From contig CAIIXF020000001.1 in NCBI GenBank assembly GCA_903813345.2, positions 49,557,885 to 49,621,884 on the forward strand: 64,000 nucleotides of DNA, read 5' to 3'. Under the pieces are notes generated by a model, which made no database searches, had not been told where the DNA came from, and saw only the letters and a list, made by a program, of their open reading frames with translations. Every line of letters starts with the position of its first letter. Position 1 is the stretch's first letter. The position numbers and the translations under genes are program-made. The DNA comes from Owenia fusiformis (taxonomy: Eukaryota > Annelida > Polychaeta > Sabellida > Oweniidae). Below, piece after piece: positions 24,701-39,700 of the stretch.

Positions 24701-27700
24701 AAGTTCTGGAAGAAGCAAGAATCGGGAGGGATTGAATTTGTGAAACACTTCAGAAGCCATTTAGGTGAGCATTATCATATAAAAGTGCAGAAACAAGTGA
24801 AGGAGAAATGACCTTGGTTCTGCTAAAAAGCGTCCCAGTTTGGAGGTGTACTGCCTTTAAAAGTTCAATTAAAATTAAGTTAATGGATCACAGGACTTCT
24901 AATTGACAACTACAGCTATTTTAAGAATGTTTTTAATTTTAGCTGGAAATCAAATTCATGAACATCTTATTATACATACACTATGTCAAGGAATGGCTCC
25001 AAATATTCATAAACAAGTAATGTTCCTAACATTACACTATGTTTGTTACAGGTAACATAGTTGATATGGCAGTAAGCAGTAATGGTGAACACTGTTGCAC
25101 AGTTTCAGATGATAAAACAATGAAAATATTTGACATTGTCAACTTTGGTGAGTAACCAATTTAAACTTTATCCCTGGCATTGAACAATGTTGTATCAAAG
25201 TTGTTTACATTTTGATGATGTCAAGTCAAGAGCTTTGACAAGATTAACATCACATCTTTCATGTTATACTCTACTTATCAATTAAAATGAATATAAATTT
25301 ATTTGCGATATTAAATTCTTTTATTTATACTTTAGTTCACAGTATCAATTTTTACATCGGTTGTAGTATTATTTTGTCTAGGCTCAAAGAACATTACATG
25401 TGTTAGCCAAGAAAGCAATATAAACTTTAATTACATGTTCTACTATTTATACATTTTCTCTTGACCTTCAACCATTGAACAACCTATAGTACTGTATGTC
25501 TTGCAGATATGATTAATATGATAAAGCTGGGATATGTGCCTCTATGCTGTGGGTGGTTGTTTGCCCCTGGAGATGCGTGTACTGCAATAGCTGTGTAAGT
25601 AGAATCACTCACTAGCCTACTCACTACATTGTAATAATGGCTTAGAACAGAAGGTGTAGGATATCATAAAGGTCCCTTGGCACGTGAAGTTGTCAAACTT
25701 GCTTGGTTCAGTGAATGGGTTATTATATGGACTTGTGAATGCTTTTTCACCACATTGACTTATGCTCCTTGGAGTTGCAGGAGTATGTTATCAAATTTAG
25801 CACATATCATATCAACAGTGGCCAGTAGATGATTTTGGTTTTTCAGTAAAATATTCACATTCACATTCAATGCATTCTTGCATTTATTGATGTTCAGCAT
25901 GAATGTTTTCCAGAATCAATATTACTCTGAATTAATGTATTAAATCAGAGTGCCCTTAAAAAGTGAGAAATGCAGTTGAATTACCACATTCATTTGAAAT
26001 AAAAATTGAAGAATGTGCATATTATGCAATTAGTTTAACTTATTGAATTATTTTAGGTCTGAAAAAGACAGCAGTAAGATTCATGTGTATGACTCTATTG
26101 GGGCTCATGAACCTTTACAAACATTGGACAAGCTGCATTTTAAACCTGTCACACTCATAAAGGTGAGTGACATTATGTTTTTGAATGGTAACATTGATGT
26201 ATGATACAAATAGTGAACAGATTTTTGAAGTTCTATGCGTTTGAGATTGAAGTAAAAATATTGTAAAATTGTGACTCAAAGAAAGTTACTCTGAACTTGT
26301 CTCTAGACATTGTCGCCCCTTTAACAAAGGTAGGTCTATTGACCTATACAGTATGTGGCTCAATTCATTCAAACATGCTCTGATGCTCTAATTGAATTTC
26401 TCAACCAATCAGAATGCAACATAGCCAATGTAGAACATTCTCTAATTACTCAGATGCGAGTAGGTAGTTACCAGTTTCGCCACCAGGTGGCTGATTCGGG
26501 GGAATTAACATGGCAGGGTATTACAAAATTCCCCTAAACTTGAATATGCATCAGTTTTAGTGGTTCACTTTTCAAAATACCCTTATGTATCTGATAGTTA
26601 TACAAATTAAAATATGTCCGATAAAGGAAAATATTTTCTGCCCAACACAAGAAAAGATATTTCACTTTTTGTGGTTTTACAACATGGAGTCTATGGGGAA
26701 TCTTCCCGACCTAGAAGTCACATTTTCAAAGAAAATTAAATTTTCAAAGTTGATGAACTCTTTTCAATACCACATTTCTAAATGTAATTTTACATGTAGA
26801 TTCCAAATATGACATCATTTTGACTGAATTATGAATTTTTAATGATGTAAATCAAGATTATTTCTACTCGCATCTGGTATATTCTCCATAGATGCAAAAC
26901 TGTGCTCTATTCAAACATCCTGGTATCTATTTATTGTGCAAATGCACTGACCTCCAGTTCGTGCTTTGTACGACATTCTATCCAACTTGTGCTGAATTTC
27001 ACCATATTGAATGGCCTATAATTATTTATTCCTTAATTATAAAGGGATGGTTTGATTTCGTTGATATCATATTAATATGTATCGTGGATAATGATTCCTG
27101 AATGATAGAGGGAGGAGGTGTGGGACTGTTTGGAAGTGAGATCAATTTTTGTGATGTTGGGGCTTTGCTTGCTTATAACTGGTTGTTCTGAGAAGGTGTT
27201 TTAGCTCACATAATATATGAAAGTGTATTGTATGTGATTTTCCTATCGAATCAGACTTGAAGAAATGTTTTGTAAATTAGTTGTATCATCTATTTTGAAT
27301 GTCTGGAGGAAGATTGCAACGTGACTCTTAACAGAATCTAAATGTTCATATTTATTTTGGGGAGTTTCTTTCTAATTATGTGATTTCCCTTATAGTACAA
27401 CCCGGTGTATGAAGTTGCTGTGTCAGCTGACCAGGGTGGAATGGTGGAATACTGGACAGGCCCCAAAACAGATTATAAATTCCCCAAAACTGTAGCCTGG
27501 GAATATAAGACAGACACTGACCTCTATGAGTTTGCTAAGGTAAGAGGTTATTTGATATGCATGCTCCTGATGTCTCCAAGCATTTCATTCTTTGTTTATC
27601 TGCAGACATTTTATTCAGTTTTGCCAGGGTTCCCATGTATTTTAACATATTGCAAGCAAGCAAAATAATCCAGCTAAACAGGCAGCAGATCTGAGTACAT

Positions 27701-30700
27701 GGTTTGAACTCTATAGCAGTAATTGGAAACACTGTAAAATAACACTTGTGCAGTCACAAAAAAATGTTTTTCTTGCAAGATTAATGTAACAAATAGTTAA
27801 TTCAGAACTTTCTGAGTTTTGAATAACTTTAAATTATATATATATTGAGGCTTGACACATTTTTTCAGAACAACACAGTCCCTATCAGCCTTGCATTCTC
27901 GCCAAATGGTAAGCTACTGGCTACATTAGCGAAAGACAGAAAGGTGCGCATATTCAAGTTCCTGACAGGAAAGCTGACAAAAATCCTTGACGAATCATTA
28001 TCTCAGTTCACTCATTTACAGCAGGTAAGCCTCATGATGTAATCTCCAACAAAGAAATTGTGACATATTTTTGTAGCCACTAGTACTGTTTTTGTAACTG
28101 GAATTTTACAGTTGGTATTAAGGATTGGTGTCTCTAACAATTGTAAATGCAGGCAAATGGTAACAATGCTCCTTTGTGTATGCCTTATTTCAACTTGTTG
28201 ATATCAGTACAGTACATGTAATATAAAATCATTATGACAATAAGATCAGTATTACTACAAGATCAGTATTGCCATAAGGTGCATATTACCATAAGTTCAG
28301 TGTAACTTTTAGTCACGAAAAAATATTAAATGAATGATAAAAACATATTTTCAAACTTTTTATGGGGTCTTTAAATGAAAATAACGTGCATGTATGTGAT
28401 CAAATTGAAAATGCTATCACCCATCCTTTTTAGTATAATGCCATAAAATGCAATATGTTTACAGATGAAGCAACAGCTTCCAAACATGGAGTTTGGTAGA
28501 AGAATGGCTGTAGAGAGAGACCTGGAGAAAGCAGAGGCATTTTCATTGGTCAACATTATATTTGACCCGAGTGGTAATTTTGTCATCTATGCGACAATGC
28601 TGGGCATAAAGGGTATGTAATGGTGCTTTGGTGAGGTCCTCATTGATGCTTATTCCAAGTGTCATATTTCAATTAGTTTTTTGTTTTATTTCAAAAGTTT
28701 GGATATGGTGTGGAAGATACCTTTTGGGGATATCAATTTAACTGGCAATTACAAAATGAATTCCCTTAAATGACAAAATAATGTTATCCCCTCTCCATCA
28801 CCACACAAGTTTGCATAGATAGAACCTTCAAAGTAAAAAGATAGCTAGCCTTTCAACAGGCCACCCAGTTATTGGAATCGCACAAAAAATCACAAGATAT
28901 GAGATGCCAAATTAAGCACATGTAAAAACTAATCATGTCTGTTTTGTTTCAGTTATAAACTTGACCACTAACAGATGTGTAAGATTCATAGGTAAACCAG
29001 AGAATGTCCGCTTCCTCTATCTTGCTCTCTGTGAGGGCTCATCCAAGAAATCATCAGCAGCAGTTACCATGGAGATGGAGGCATCAGATAATCCTAATCT
29101 CACCAATACACCTAGTGATCCAACAATATTCTGTACAGCCTTCAAGAAAAATCGATTTTATTTGTTTTCTCGGAGGGAACCCATAGATACTAAAAGGTGA
29201 AATATTTTGAAGATTAATTTGAAAGAAAATACATCCCAACAGAACTTTTCGTGGATGCATTTTGAATATTGTTAAGGATTAGTATGTGTTTGGATTTTCG
29301 GACTTGGGTTTTTCAAGAGGGAAATGTCTGACTCTCCCTGAGGTACAAAGTTACTTAATGGAAACATAGATATATCCTGTGAGATTGACTCTATATTGAA
29401 ATGTGACTGTATATATTTGCTATTAAGGGAACACCTTCAGTTTTACTTTTAAAAATACTTGAAATATTGTCATCTTGATGTGGCTCACTTTTCTCGTCTG
29501 CACATTTTCAAACGAACAGCTAAATGGAATGATTTGAAATGTTAAAGGTTTCTGAACTGATAAGTGTTTAGACATGCTGGATAAATTTTAAGGTGCCCAT
29601 TTTTTATGTTTTGGTACAATATTGTTCAATTTGTGCCTTGTTTTGAAGCATACAATTTCGATTGAAAGAATCAAGTAATTTCTTTGTCCATAACTGTAAA
29701 ATTGGATTTTATCCAAAATCTGGCAAAAATATGCATTGTACTGTATCGCATTGTATTGTATTGTTTTATATTATATTGTATTGTATTGTGTTCCAGTGCT
29801 GATACAGAGAGAGATGTTTTCAATGAGAAACCCAGCAAAGAGGAACTTATCTCAGCTACACAGGTAGGATATTTACTGAAAATATAATACACTCGGCCAC
29901 TTCTAGTCTTGAATACATGCTAAATAAAAAAGCCATTAACATCCTTTCAGGCTTTATCTTATTTCATATATTTTATCTTGATAAATTTAGACCCTATGTA
30001 CTCTTTTTGGTGTCAGTTGCCTGTAAACATATAAGAATTGATAGTTCTATGTAAACTATTAAATGTATTGAGGCCGTTTCATTCACTGTGCTTTCACATT
30101 TTGTAATTGAAAATTGGACATTTTACAATGAAATACATGTCAATGTGAATGTTTGTTCAACCCACTTGTTACTTGTTCATTGCCAGATTGCTATGTTACA
30201 TTATTATTCCAGGAGAGCTCCTACTCGCGGACTGCCAGTTCTGCTGTCTTACACACCAGTATGGGAGATATACATGTGAAACTATTTCACAAAGAGTAAG
30301 TACTGGTACTACTGTACCTGCATAACTTCACTTAGGGACACATATACATAAATCTTGCACCAAGTACATCAGACACAATGTTAGAATTACAAGAAGAGAC
30401 AGCAGTCGGTGTTCGACATCTGTAACAAATGGCAGGTGGTGAAATTTTGTTAAAGCCTTGTTTCAATTGAAACCACACAGAAAATGTTAACTAAAAAATG
30501 ACTTCTTAATAGACAGAACAATGCTTTATGTGTTGTCCGACTATGTTTATTATATGTTTGTCCCTACTTTTGTTTTCCCAATTTTTTTAAATATTATTTG
30601 GAGAACAAAATGTTTATTATATGTTTGTTTTCCACACTTGATAATTTGTATTGTTTATTATTCGGACAACACAATGTTTATCATATGTTTTGTTTGTTTT

Positions 30701-33700
30701 TACAGACTTAATGTTTATTGTTGATAATTTGAACAACACAATGTTTATTGTATGTTTGTTTTTCCGACTTGACAATGTTTCTTGTTGATTATTTTAACAA
30801 CACAATGTTTATCATATGTTTGTTTTTTGGACTGGACAATGTTTATTGTTGATTATTTGAACAACACAATGTTTATCATTTGTTTGTTTTACAGACTTTA
30901 ACAATGTTTATCATATGGACCTGGAGAGACTTATTGTCTGTTATTATTGGCAATATCTATTGTCTGTTGAGTATATGGACTTAACAATGTTTACTACACA
31001 ACCGTACCTTTTTTCAGGACACCAAAGACTGTGGAGAACTTTGTGGTACATAGTAAGAATGGCTACTTCAATGGTCATCTATTCCATAGAGTCATCAAAG
31101 GATTCATGATACAAACTGGAGACCCACTAGGTAACAACTATTTTGAATACATTTTTATCGCACCCTAAGGTGCTATATTGTAATCAGTTTGTGGGGCGGT
31201 TGGGCGGGCGGTTGAGTGGGCGTCCCGAATAATCTTGTCTACAGGTTTCCAGCCAAACCGTTTGAGGGATTCATTTGAAAGTTTAGAACTGATTAGTTTT
31301 TCGCCATTCTGGGTTAATGTTATTTCTGATTTTATTGTAAGAAACTAAGAATTGGAAACATCTTGCATGATTGTTTCATTATATATAATGGAAATTCACT
31401 TGGTCAGGTGATGCACATGTATGTCAATAGGATTTTTTGCAAAGTGCTTTGTTTCATTTTACAAGCCACTTTTGTTTTGTGGCAGCGTCAATTCTTGTGT
31501 GCCAGTTTAAGGCTCATAATCAGACAAACAGATTAAGTTTATTATTAAGAATGTATTGGTATTATGAGATGCCATTGATAATCAATTAAGTGGGATGCCA
31601 ACTGGAAAAGTTGGGGAGTTGGGAATTATGCTGAAGAAGAACATATTGTAATGATAGGATCACATTTTTGAGGTTTAATCACTTTATTTTGTTGTTCAAT
31701 GTTTTGTCTTTAAAAATCAACAAGACAGAAGATTATTTTAAATCAGATTGTTTATTTCAAATATTGAATTTTGGTAAGACATAAACAAGATATACATATA
31801 TACAAAATATACATACTATAGTACAAATATCAATTGATAAAAATTGTCACATAGGAATAAATATGTGATTTGGCAACTCCTTGAATTTGGCATTAGTTGG
31901 CTTCATTGTTAGACACAAGTTGGTGTATAAATGTTCAATGTCCATTTTGTGTCAAATATTATCTCATGAACTTGGACTTTCTGGTGTTTCCTTTCAAGTG
32001 AATCTTCTGATGTCGGTTCAGGTTCCCAGACTGGGTGAAAGCAGCAGGGCAGGTGTCACACTTGTAGGGCTTGTCACCAGTGTGGGTCCTGACATGCTTG
32101 GAGTAGGTAGAGTAGTCACTGAAGCCACGACGACAGAACTCGCAGCTGAATGGCTTCTCCCCTGTGTGGGTCCTTGCATGTGTCTTGAGGGTGGCGCTCT
32201 GGGCAAATGTCTTGTGGCAGATGTTGCAGGAGTATGGTCGCTCTCCAGTATGGACCCTGATGTGATTCTTGAAGTTGGCATGGTTGGTGAATCTTTTTCC
32301 GCAGTAGTTACACTTGAGCGCAGTCTTGTCTTTGGAGACACTGGCACGTGGTTTGCGACTTGGTTTCACTGGCAGTGGAGACTTGAAGCTTGGTGATGCA
32401 CTATGAGAGTCAGCAGTGAGATCATTAACCATGTCTCTGAGGATGGAGTCATTCACAGTGGAGTAGAAAGTTGGGGTGATATCTTGGAGTGAGTTGTAAG
32501 CAGTGGGCTGCGAGCAATATATGGTGTTGCGCTGATGTGGCTCCATATTGGGGATACCTCCGGTATCATCTCTGTTGATGTCATCCACCATATGCTGGTA
32601 TAGAGTGTCATTCATGTTGGCTTGGATTGTAGGTTTGATATCTTGTAGAGTTGTATCCACGTTTGGTGTGAGGCTGTTAAAGTACATTGCTGGTGTGATA
32701 TCCATGATATTATCACTATGATGAGTGTCACAAGCGTAGATGCCCGGACAAATTTCCTCAGGTGATGGAAGTGGCGTAGTAGATACAAGAGGTGTTGTAT
32801 CTCGGTAACCAGTCTCCTCATCCAATAACACGGCAGCAAGGTCAGATACTTTCATCTCTTGTAGTGGGTACATGAAATCCAAATTGATGTCACTATCAAC
32901 AGATTCCCTTAGAAGAGATCCACAGAGTGTGTTGTTCATATCAACATTGTTGTCCTGGTTACTTGGTGACACATAATCCATGAGGCAGTTGTTGCTATAG
33001 TGATATGATGAGACATCTAAGAGAGACTCTGTTGTGTAGTTTTCCATATTGTTTTCTTATTTGTGATTTAATATCTGCTTGTTTGTTGTTTATCGCTGTT
33101 TGTGTTAGTTCATGTGCTGTAGATTGCTCTAAGACTGAATGAACTAAACTGATTTTACATGGATATATATACAGATCCTTGGTGTTGATCTTGTTGATCA
33201 AAGGAATTTCAGGATTCATTGAAATGGCATCAAGGATCAAGGGAGTTAGCTCATCACTCGATTGTGTTTAATGTTTTATAATTCCATTCAAAACATTTAA
33301 AGTTTTAATCTTGTGATTATCATCAAACAGATTATTTAAATTATTAAACTAGATTTAATTTTTAGTCTGCTTGATAGTACAATTATTGACCAGAATAAAG
33401 ATGTTTTGATAAATGTTTTTTTTTTTAATCTGTTTGATATTGTAAACAAAGAAAACTTCATTCGTATACAAAAAGTATATTATCCTGGCCCGTAGCCAAG
33501 GGGGGTTCGTAGGGTTTGGGTGACCCCCCCCCCTGGCCAAAATTTCTTTCAAAATCATGCAGTTTTTCACTATTTTGAGCACTTCTCAAATGATTTTTGT
33601 CATATTTGGGCCAAAATTGTCAAATGTGAACCCCTCCCTGGAAATTTCTGAAAACTGAACCCCCCTTGGCAAATCCTGGCTATGGGCCTGTTATTCCAAA

Positions 33701-36700
33701 ACTTTTCAACAATTATACATTTTACTATATAAGTAAATTCTCATGTTTGAATTTACAATTTAGACAGTGCTTAGGTTCTGTATTTTTATTTACTGTTAAC
33801 TTGATATTAAAGTATTTAATTTGGTGAATTTCCTAATTTTTGACATTTGGCAGATTTGGGCTAAGTTCAATTTCTGCATTTTCACACATTCTCAGTTCGT
33901 GGAATTACATTAGAAACAACTATAAAGCTTCTTATTGGAAAACGCTTTGCAATATCGTGTATAAATGCAAGTACCTACAACTGTTTTTGATGTTATAAGT
34001 AATGGTTAATCAATTTATATTTTTACTGTACATGTATTGTAGCCTGGTATTGTAGCTTTTGTATGAATGAAATGTCCCTTGGTGTCATGGTCCTGGATTG
34101 TGATAGTGGAACTTGAATGGTTGGGGGAGGGGGGTGGGGGTATTAGACATTGTTTCTTTTCACGTTGGATTCTGGTTTGGCACAGTTGTGGCTTGTTTTT
34201 CTTATGATTGACGTACATTTAAATGTTTTCTGTAACTGTAACATGTTTTAGCCCTTTCCCTTTGGCACTTTTGCGTTCATATTTACAAAATCAGGTATCC
34301 TGATTGCACAATAATGTCTAAAGCATTAAAGGATTTTTATTCTTACATGAGAAATGAATTGTATAGCATATCATATAATTGCTGAACAGCTTTGGAATAA
34401 TCAACTTTTTGTAAAAAACTTTGAATTTTTCTTTGTATAAAGTATCAAACAGATTAAAAAGCAACACTTCTCAAAACATCTTTCTACTGGGCAATAATTG
34501 TATTATCAAACAGATTAAAACATAATGTTAATACCTTAAAATGTGTTTGATGATAATCACAGACAAGATTAAAACTTTGATGTTTTCAACAAGATTAACA
34601 AAACATTAAAACCAATCAAGTATTCAGTTGGACCATTTGATCCCTAATCCCATTGCCATTGATCCTACAAACCCTGTAATCAAAAAGGATCAACACCCTA
34701 GATGAGTATATGTATCCATGTAAAATCAGTGGAGTTCATTCAGTCTTAGAGCAATCTACAGCACATGAACTACATGTATAACATAAACAGCGATAAACAA
34801 CAAACAAGCAGATATTAAATTAAAGTTTGACACAAATAAGAGAAGAAAACAAAATGGATAACTACACAACAGAGTCTCTCTTGGATGTCTCATCGTATCA
34901 CTATAGCAACAGCTGCCTCATGGATTATGTGTCACTAAGCAACCAGGACAACAATGTTGATATGAACAACACGCTCTGTGGATCTCTTCTGAGAGAATCT
35001 GTCGACAGTGACATCAATTTGGATTTCATGTACCCACTACAAGAGATGAAAATGTCTGACCTTGCTGCTATGTTCTTGGATGAGGAGACTGGTTACCGGG
35101 ATAACACACCTCTTGTATCTACTACGCCACTTCCATCACCTGAAGAAATGGGTCCTAGCATCTACGCTTGTGACACTCATCACAATGATTATATCATGGA
35201 TATCTCACCACCAATGGACTTTAACAGCCTAACACCAAACGTGGATACAACTCTACAAGATATCACACCTACAATCCAAGCCAACATGAATGACACTCTA
35301 TACCAGCATATGGTGGATGACATCAACAGAGATGATACCAGAGGTATTCCCAACATGGAGCCACATCAGCGCAACACCATATATTGCTCGCAGTCCACTG
35401 CTGACAACTCACTCCAAGATATCACCCCAACTCTCTACTCCACCGTGAATGACTCCATCCTCAGAGACATGGTGAACGATCTGAACACTGACTCTCAAAG
35501 GCCATCACCAAGCTTCAAGTCTCCACTGCCAATGAAACCAAGTCGCAAACCACGTACCTGTGTCTCCAAGGACAAGACTGCTTTCAAATGTACCTACTGT
35601 GGGAAGAGATTCACAAACCGTGCCAATTTCACAAACCACATCAGGGTCCACTCTGGGGAGCGACCATACTCCTGTAACATCTGTCAGAAGACATTTGCCC
35701 AGAGTGCCACCCTCAAGACACATGCCAGGACCCACACAGGCGAGAAGCCATTCAGCTGCGAGTTCTGCCGTCGTGGCTTCAGTGACTACTCCACCTACTC
35801 CAAGCATGTCAGGACCCACACCGGTGACAAGCCCTACAAGTGTGACACCTGCCCTGCTGCTTTTGCCCAGTCTGGGAACCTGAACCGACATCAGAAGATT
35901 CACTTGAAGGGAAACACCAGGAAGTCCAAGTTCATGAGATAGTCTACTACACACAATGGAAATTGAACATTTATACACTAAATTGTATACAACAACATTT
36001 ACAACAAAGTCATTTAATGCCAAATATAATGAGTTGCCAAATATCGTATTTTATTTCTGTATGAGATTTTCAATCAAATGCATGGACATTTGTACACTTG
36101 TATATTTATGTATATATTTTTTATATCTTAACAATGCTCAATATTTGGAATAAATAGAGTAAAAATATTAAAAAAATTATCTTTTGTTTTGTCAATTATT
36201 AAAGATGAAAGTGTGTCGCATTAAACAATCAAAAGAATAACTCACTAAATCTCAAAATGTTGATCTACCATTAAAATGTGGTCACATTAGCATGCTCTCC
36301 CCACTCCCTCACTTCCCCAGTTGGCGTCCCACTTCATTGTTTAATACTCATAATATCAACACATTTTATTGAAATAAACAAAAACCGTCTTTTGTCAAAA
36401 TGAGACTGGGATACAAGAATTCGTAGAGTTAGGTGTAATTTTACGCAATAGCCTGTGATCGTTTTACAGTGTGTTCTTACCTAAAAACAGGCTCATCAGA
36501 TTCCCAGTGCATTGGGGAACATCCAATTCTTATAAAATGACAGCTATCCATCTAGTTTTTCTGTAATGTGAGGTTAAGCACAGAAATATTTTGATTTTTT
36601 CAGGAAATACATGAATGGAGTTATATTTCTTTTTCTTTACCATTTCATTGACAAGATATGCAATTTTTGTGTGTATGAACTAACATTCGAACATGACTGT

Positions 36701-39700
36701 ATTCACGCCTTCTATAAACTGTAAACAAAGTCAACATTTCACCCAGGGTATACGCGAACAATACCCCTGTTAATATGTGTAATGTGTGACGTCATAATGG
36801 GCTGTAGTAATGGCGGACCATAATGAATATTAGAAACATTTTGGTGAGTTTTCATGTTCGAATAGTAATATAAACTTCAGAGCAGGTGTAATATCATCGA
36901 ATACATCCCTAAGGGCTAGGCACAAAAGCTTTTGAACCCCCCACTTCCTTCGGTCAGTCGGGGTACATAAAACATTTGTGCCTAGCCCTGCGGGGTGTAT
37001 TCGACAATATTACCCCTGCTCTTCAGTCTACATTTCTTAAAAATAGCCTCCAATCTGCAAATTTTAACTTCAAAATGATCGATAAAAGAAAAATGACTAA
37101 ATTTTAGAAATGCTTGATGAAATAAAAAATTTACTGGACGCAAGCCTGTTAATACCGGATGGCATGCGTCCTGAACATTTTCATTTCGTCCGGTATTTCT
37201 TTATATTTCGTCATTTTTCTTTTTTCGATCATTCCAAAGCTAAAATTTGCCATCTGGAAGTTGTATTCTTATTCCATACACAAGAAAATTGCATATCTTG
37301 TCAATGAAATGGTAAATTAAAAGAAATCTGACTCTTTTCGTGCATTTCCTGGGAAAAAATCAAAGTATTTCCGTGTTTAACTCCACATTACAAAAAATCT
37401 AGATGGATGGATGACTGTCATTTTATAACAATTGTGTGTTCCTCAATGTACTGGAAATCTGATGAGCCTGTTTCTAGATAAGGAAACACTGTAAAACGAT
37501 CACAGGCTACCGAGTAAAATCACACCTACCTCTCTCTGGATCAAAAATGGAGGTCTGCGTCCAGTATCTCAGTTTGTACCAGACGAAAATATTGTTTTAA
37601 TATTTCTAACCCCTGCGTTTCTAACCCCTGCAACTTGTGATTTTTTTCAGAATCAGACCATGTTTTGTATTGATCCCATTTACAAAATACAAGAATTTCC
37701 AAACATTTATACTAACTGCCATGTCAGCAGTTTAATACTATTTACATTGTACTTGGTCTGTTGTGAATGGATATTTCAACACAATTTTTTCAATTTTTAT
37801 TTTAAATCCAATGTTCTAGCATGGTTGTTCATTTTGTATTGTTCCTTTATTTCATTTTACATGCCAATTTTGTTTTGTGATAGCATCAATTCTTTTTGCC
37901 AGTCTAAGGCTCATAATCAGAAACATGTTAATATTCCATTGATAATCAATGAAGTGGGATGTCATTTTGAAAAATGGTGGCCCTCACACCTTATTTCGTA
38001 GAGGGTTTATGTTTTGATATGTAAATACTTAGAAGCTTGTGATACTGTCAGATGATACTTTGGCTAGTAAGAGGGCAATTTTATTGTGTCGTGGATTGAT
38101 TTTATCGAAATTTTATATGTAAATACTACTTAAAAGCACACTGCCAAGTGATAATTTGGCTAATATGTGATTATTTTTTAGGTGTTTCTTTTTTATTTAA
38201 AAATAGCAGCCATTTTTATTGCTGTAACTCGAATAGTAGTGGAGCGATTGTCTTCATATTTGATATGTGAATACTTCCCACTGTCTTGTGAAACTTTTAC
38301 TAGCAGGTGACCATTTTGAAAAATGGTGTCCATTTTGATGTGTTATTTTGCATTTTTGTTATAACTAGACTAGAAGTAGAAATTGTATATGTTGTCCTTA
38401 CAAACATATCGTACTGTCTAATGAGAATTTGGTTAATTGCAAAAATGGCAGGCATTTTTTTTTATTTTAGAGTTATTACTGTAACAAGCACTATAAGTAG
38501 TATTTTGATATTTTACATGTAAAAACTTTGAATCATGACACATTTCATTTCGATGATTTTTTAAAAAGCAGCTACTTGCAAAATGGTGGTAAAATGATTT
38601 TGTCGATATTTATTGGGACTATGTAAATACTTGCAAGTATGACACATTATCTTTTAGCCATTTTGAGACATAATTTCTAGCAGTGTTGTCTGAAACTGAC
38701 ATTAGCTGTTTGATGGGATTTGCTATGCCTTTGTGTCGCTGTTATCTAGTTCTTATTTTGGTTGTTTAATCCCACACACTTTCATCTTAATAATTGACAA
38801 AACAGATGATTATTTTTATTTTTTTATTTCAAATATTGAACTCTGTTAAGATATAAACAAAATATATAAATAAGTAAACATGTTCTTTGAACAAATACCA
38901 ATGCATTTGATTGAAAATTGTCACATAGAAATAAAAACGAGATTTGGCAACTCATTGAATTTGGCATTAAATGATTTCATTACACAAGTTAGTGTATAAA
39001 TATTCAATGTCCATTGTGTATAGTAGATTATCTCATGAATTTGGACTTTCTGGTGTTTCCCTTCAAGTGAATCTTCTGATGTCGGTTCAGGTTCCCAGAC
39101 TGGGTGAAAGCAGCAGGGCAGGTGTCACACTTGTAGGGCTTGTCACCAGTGTGGGTCCTGACATGCTTGGAGTAGGTAGAGTAGTCACTGAAGCCACGAC
39201 GACAGAACTCACAGCTGAATGGCTTCTCGCCTGTGTGGGTCCTGGCATGTGTCTTGAGGGTGGCACTCTGGGCAAATGTCTTGTGGCAGATGTTGCAGGA
39301 GTATGGTCGCTCCCCAGAGTGGACCCTGATGTGGTTTGTGAAATTGGCACGGTTTGTGAATCTCTTTCCACAGTAGGTACATTTGAGCGCAGTCTTGTCC
39401 TTGGAGACACAGGCACGTGGTTTGCGACTTGGTTTCATTGGCAGTGGAGACTTGAAGCTTGGTGATGCCTTTTGAGAGTCAGTGTTCAGATCATTTACCA
39501 TGTCTCTGAGGATGGAGTCATTCACGGTGGAGTAGAGCGTGGGGGTGATATCCTGGAGTGTGTTATCAGCAGAGCACTGGGAGCTGGAGCCAGTATTATA
39601 CTGATGTGGCTCCAAGATTGGGATATCACAGGTATTTTCTCTGTTGATGTCATCTACCATATTCTGGTACAGAGTGTCATTCATGTTGGCTTGGATGGTG

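Noticed and set aside
29671-29892. Minus-strand frame with [18 protein letters not shown]-type sequence
   Set aside because: Translation of the TATTG pentamer repeat at the PPWD1 exon 11 acceptor.
32018-32347. Long Ser/Thr/Pro-rich frames antisense or out of frame to the zinc fingers (also 35505-36023, 35560-35883, 38971-39465 and 39087-39416)
   Set aside because: Shadow frames of the finger-encoding region, explained by its codon periodicity.
34827-34853. Upstream start for zinc-finger copies B and C (nine extra residues)
   Set aside because: The extra codons begin with TTG, not ATG. All four paralogues share the ATG before (D/E)NYTTES.
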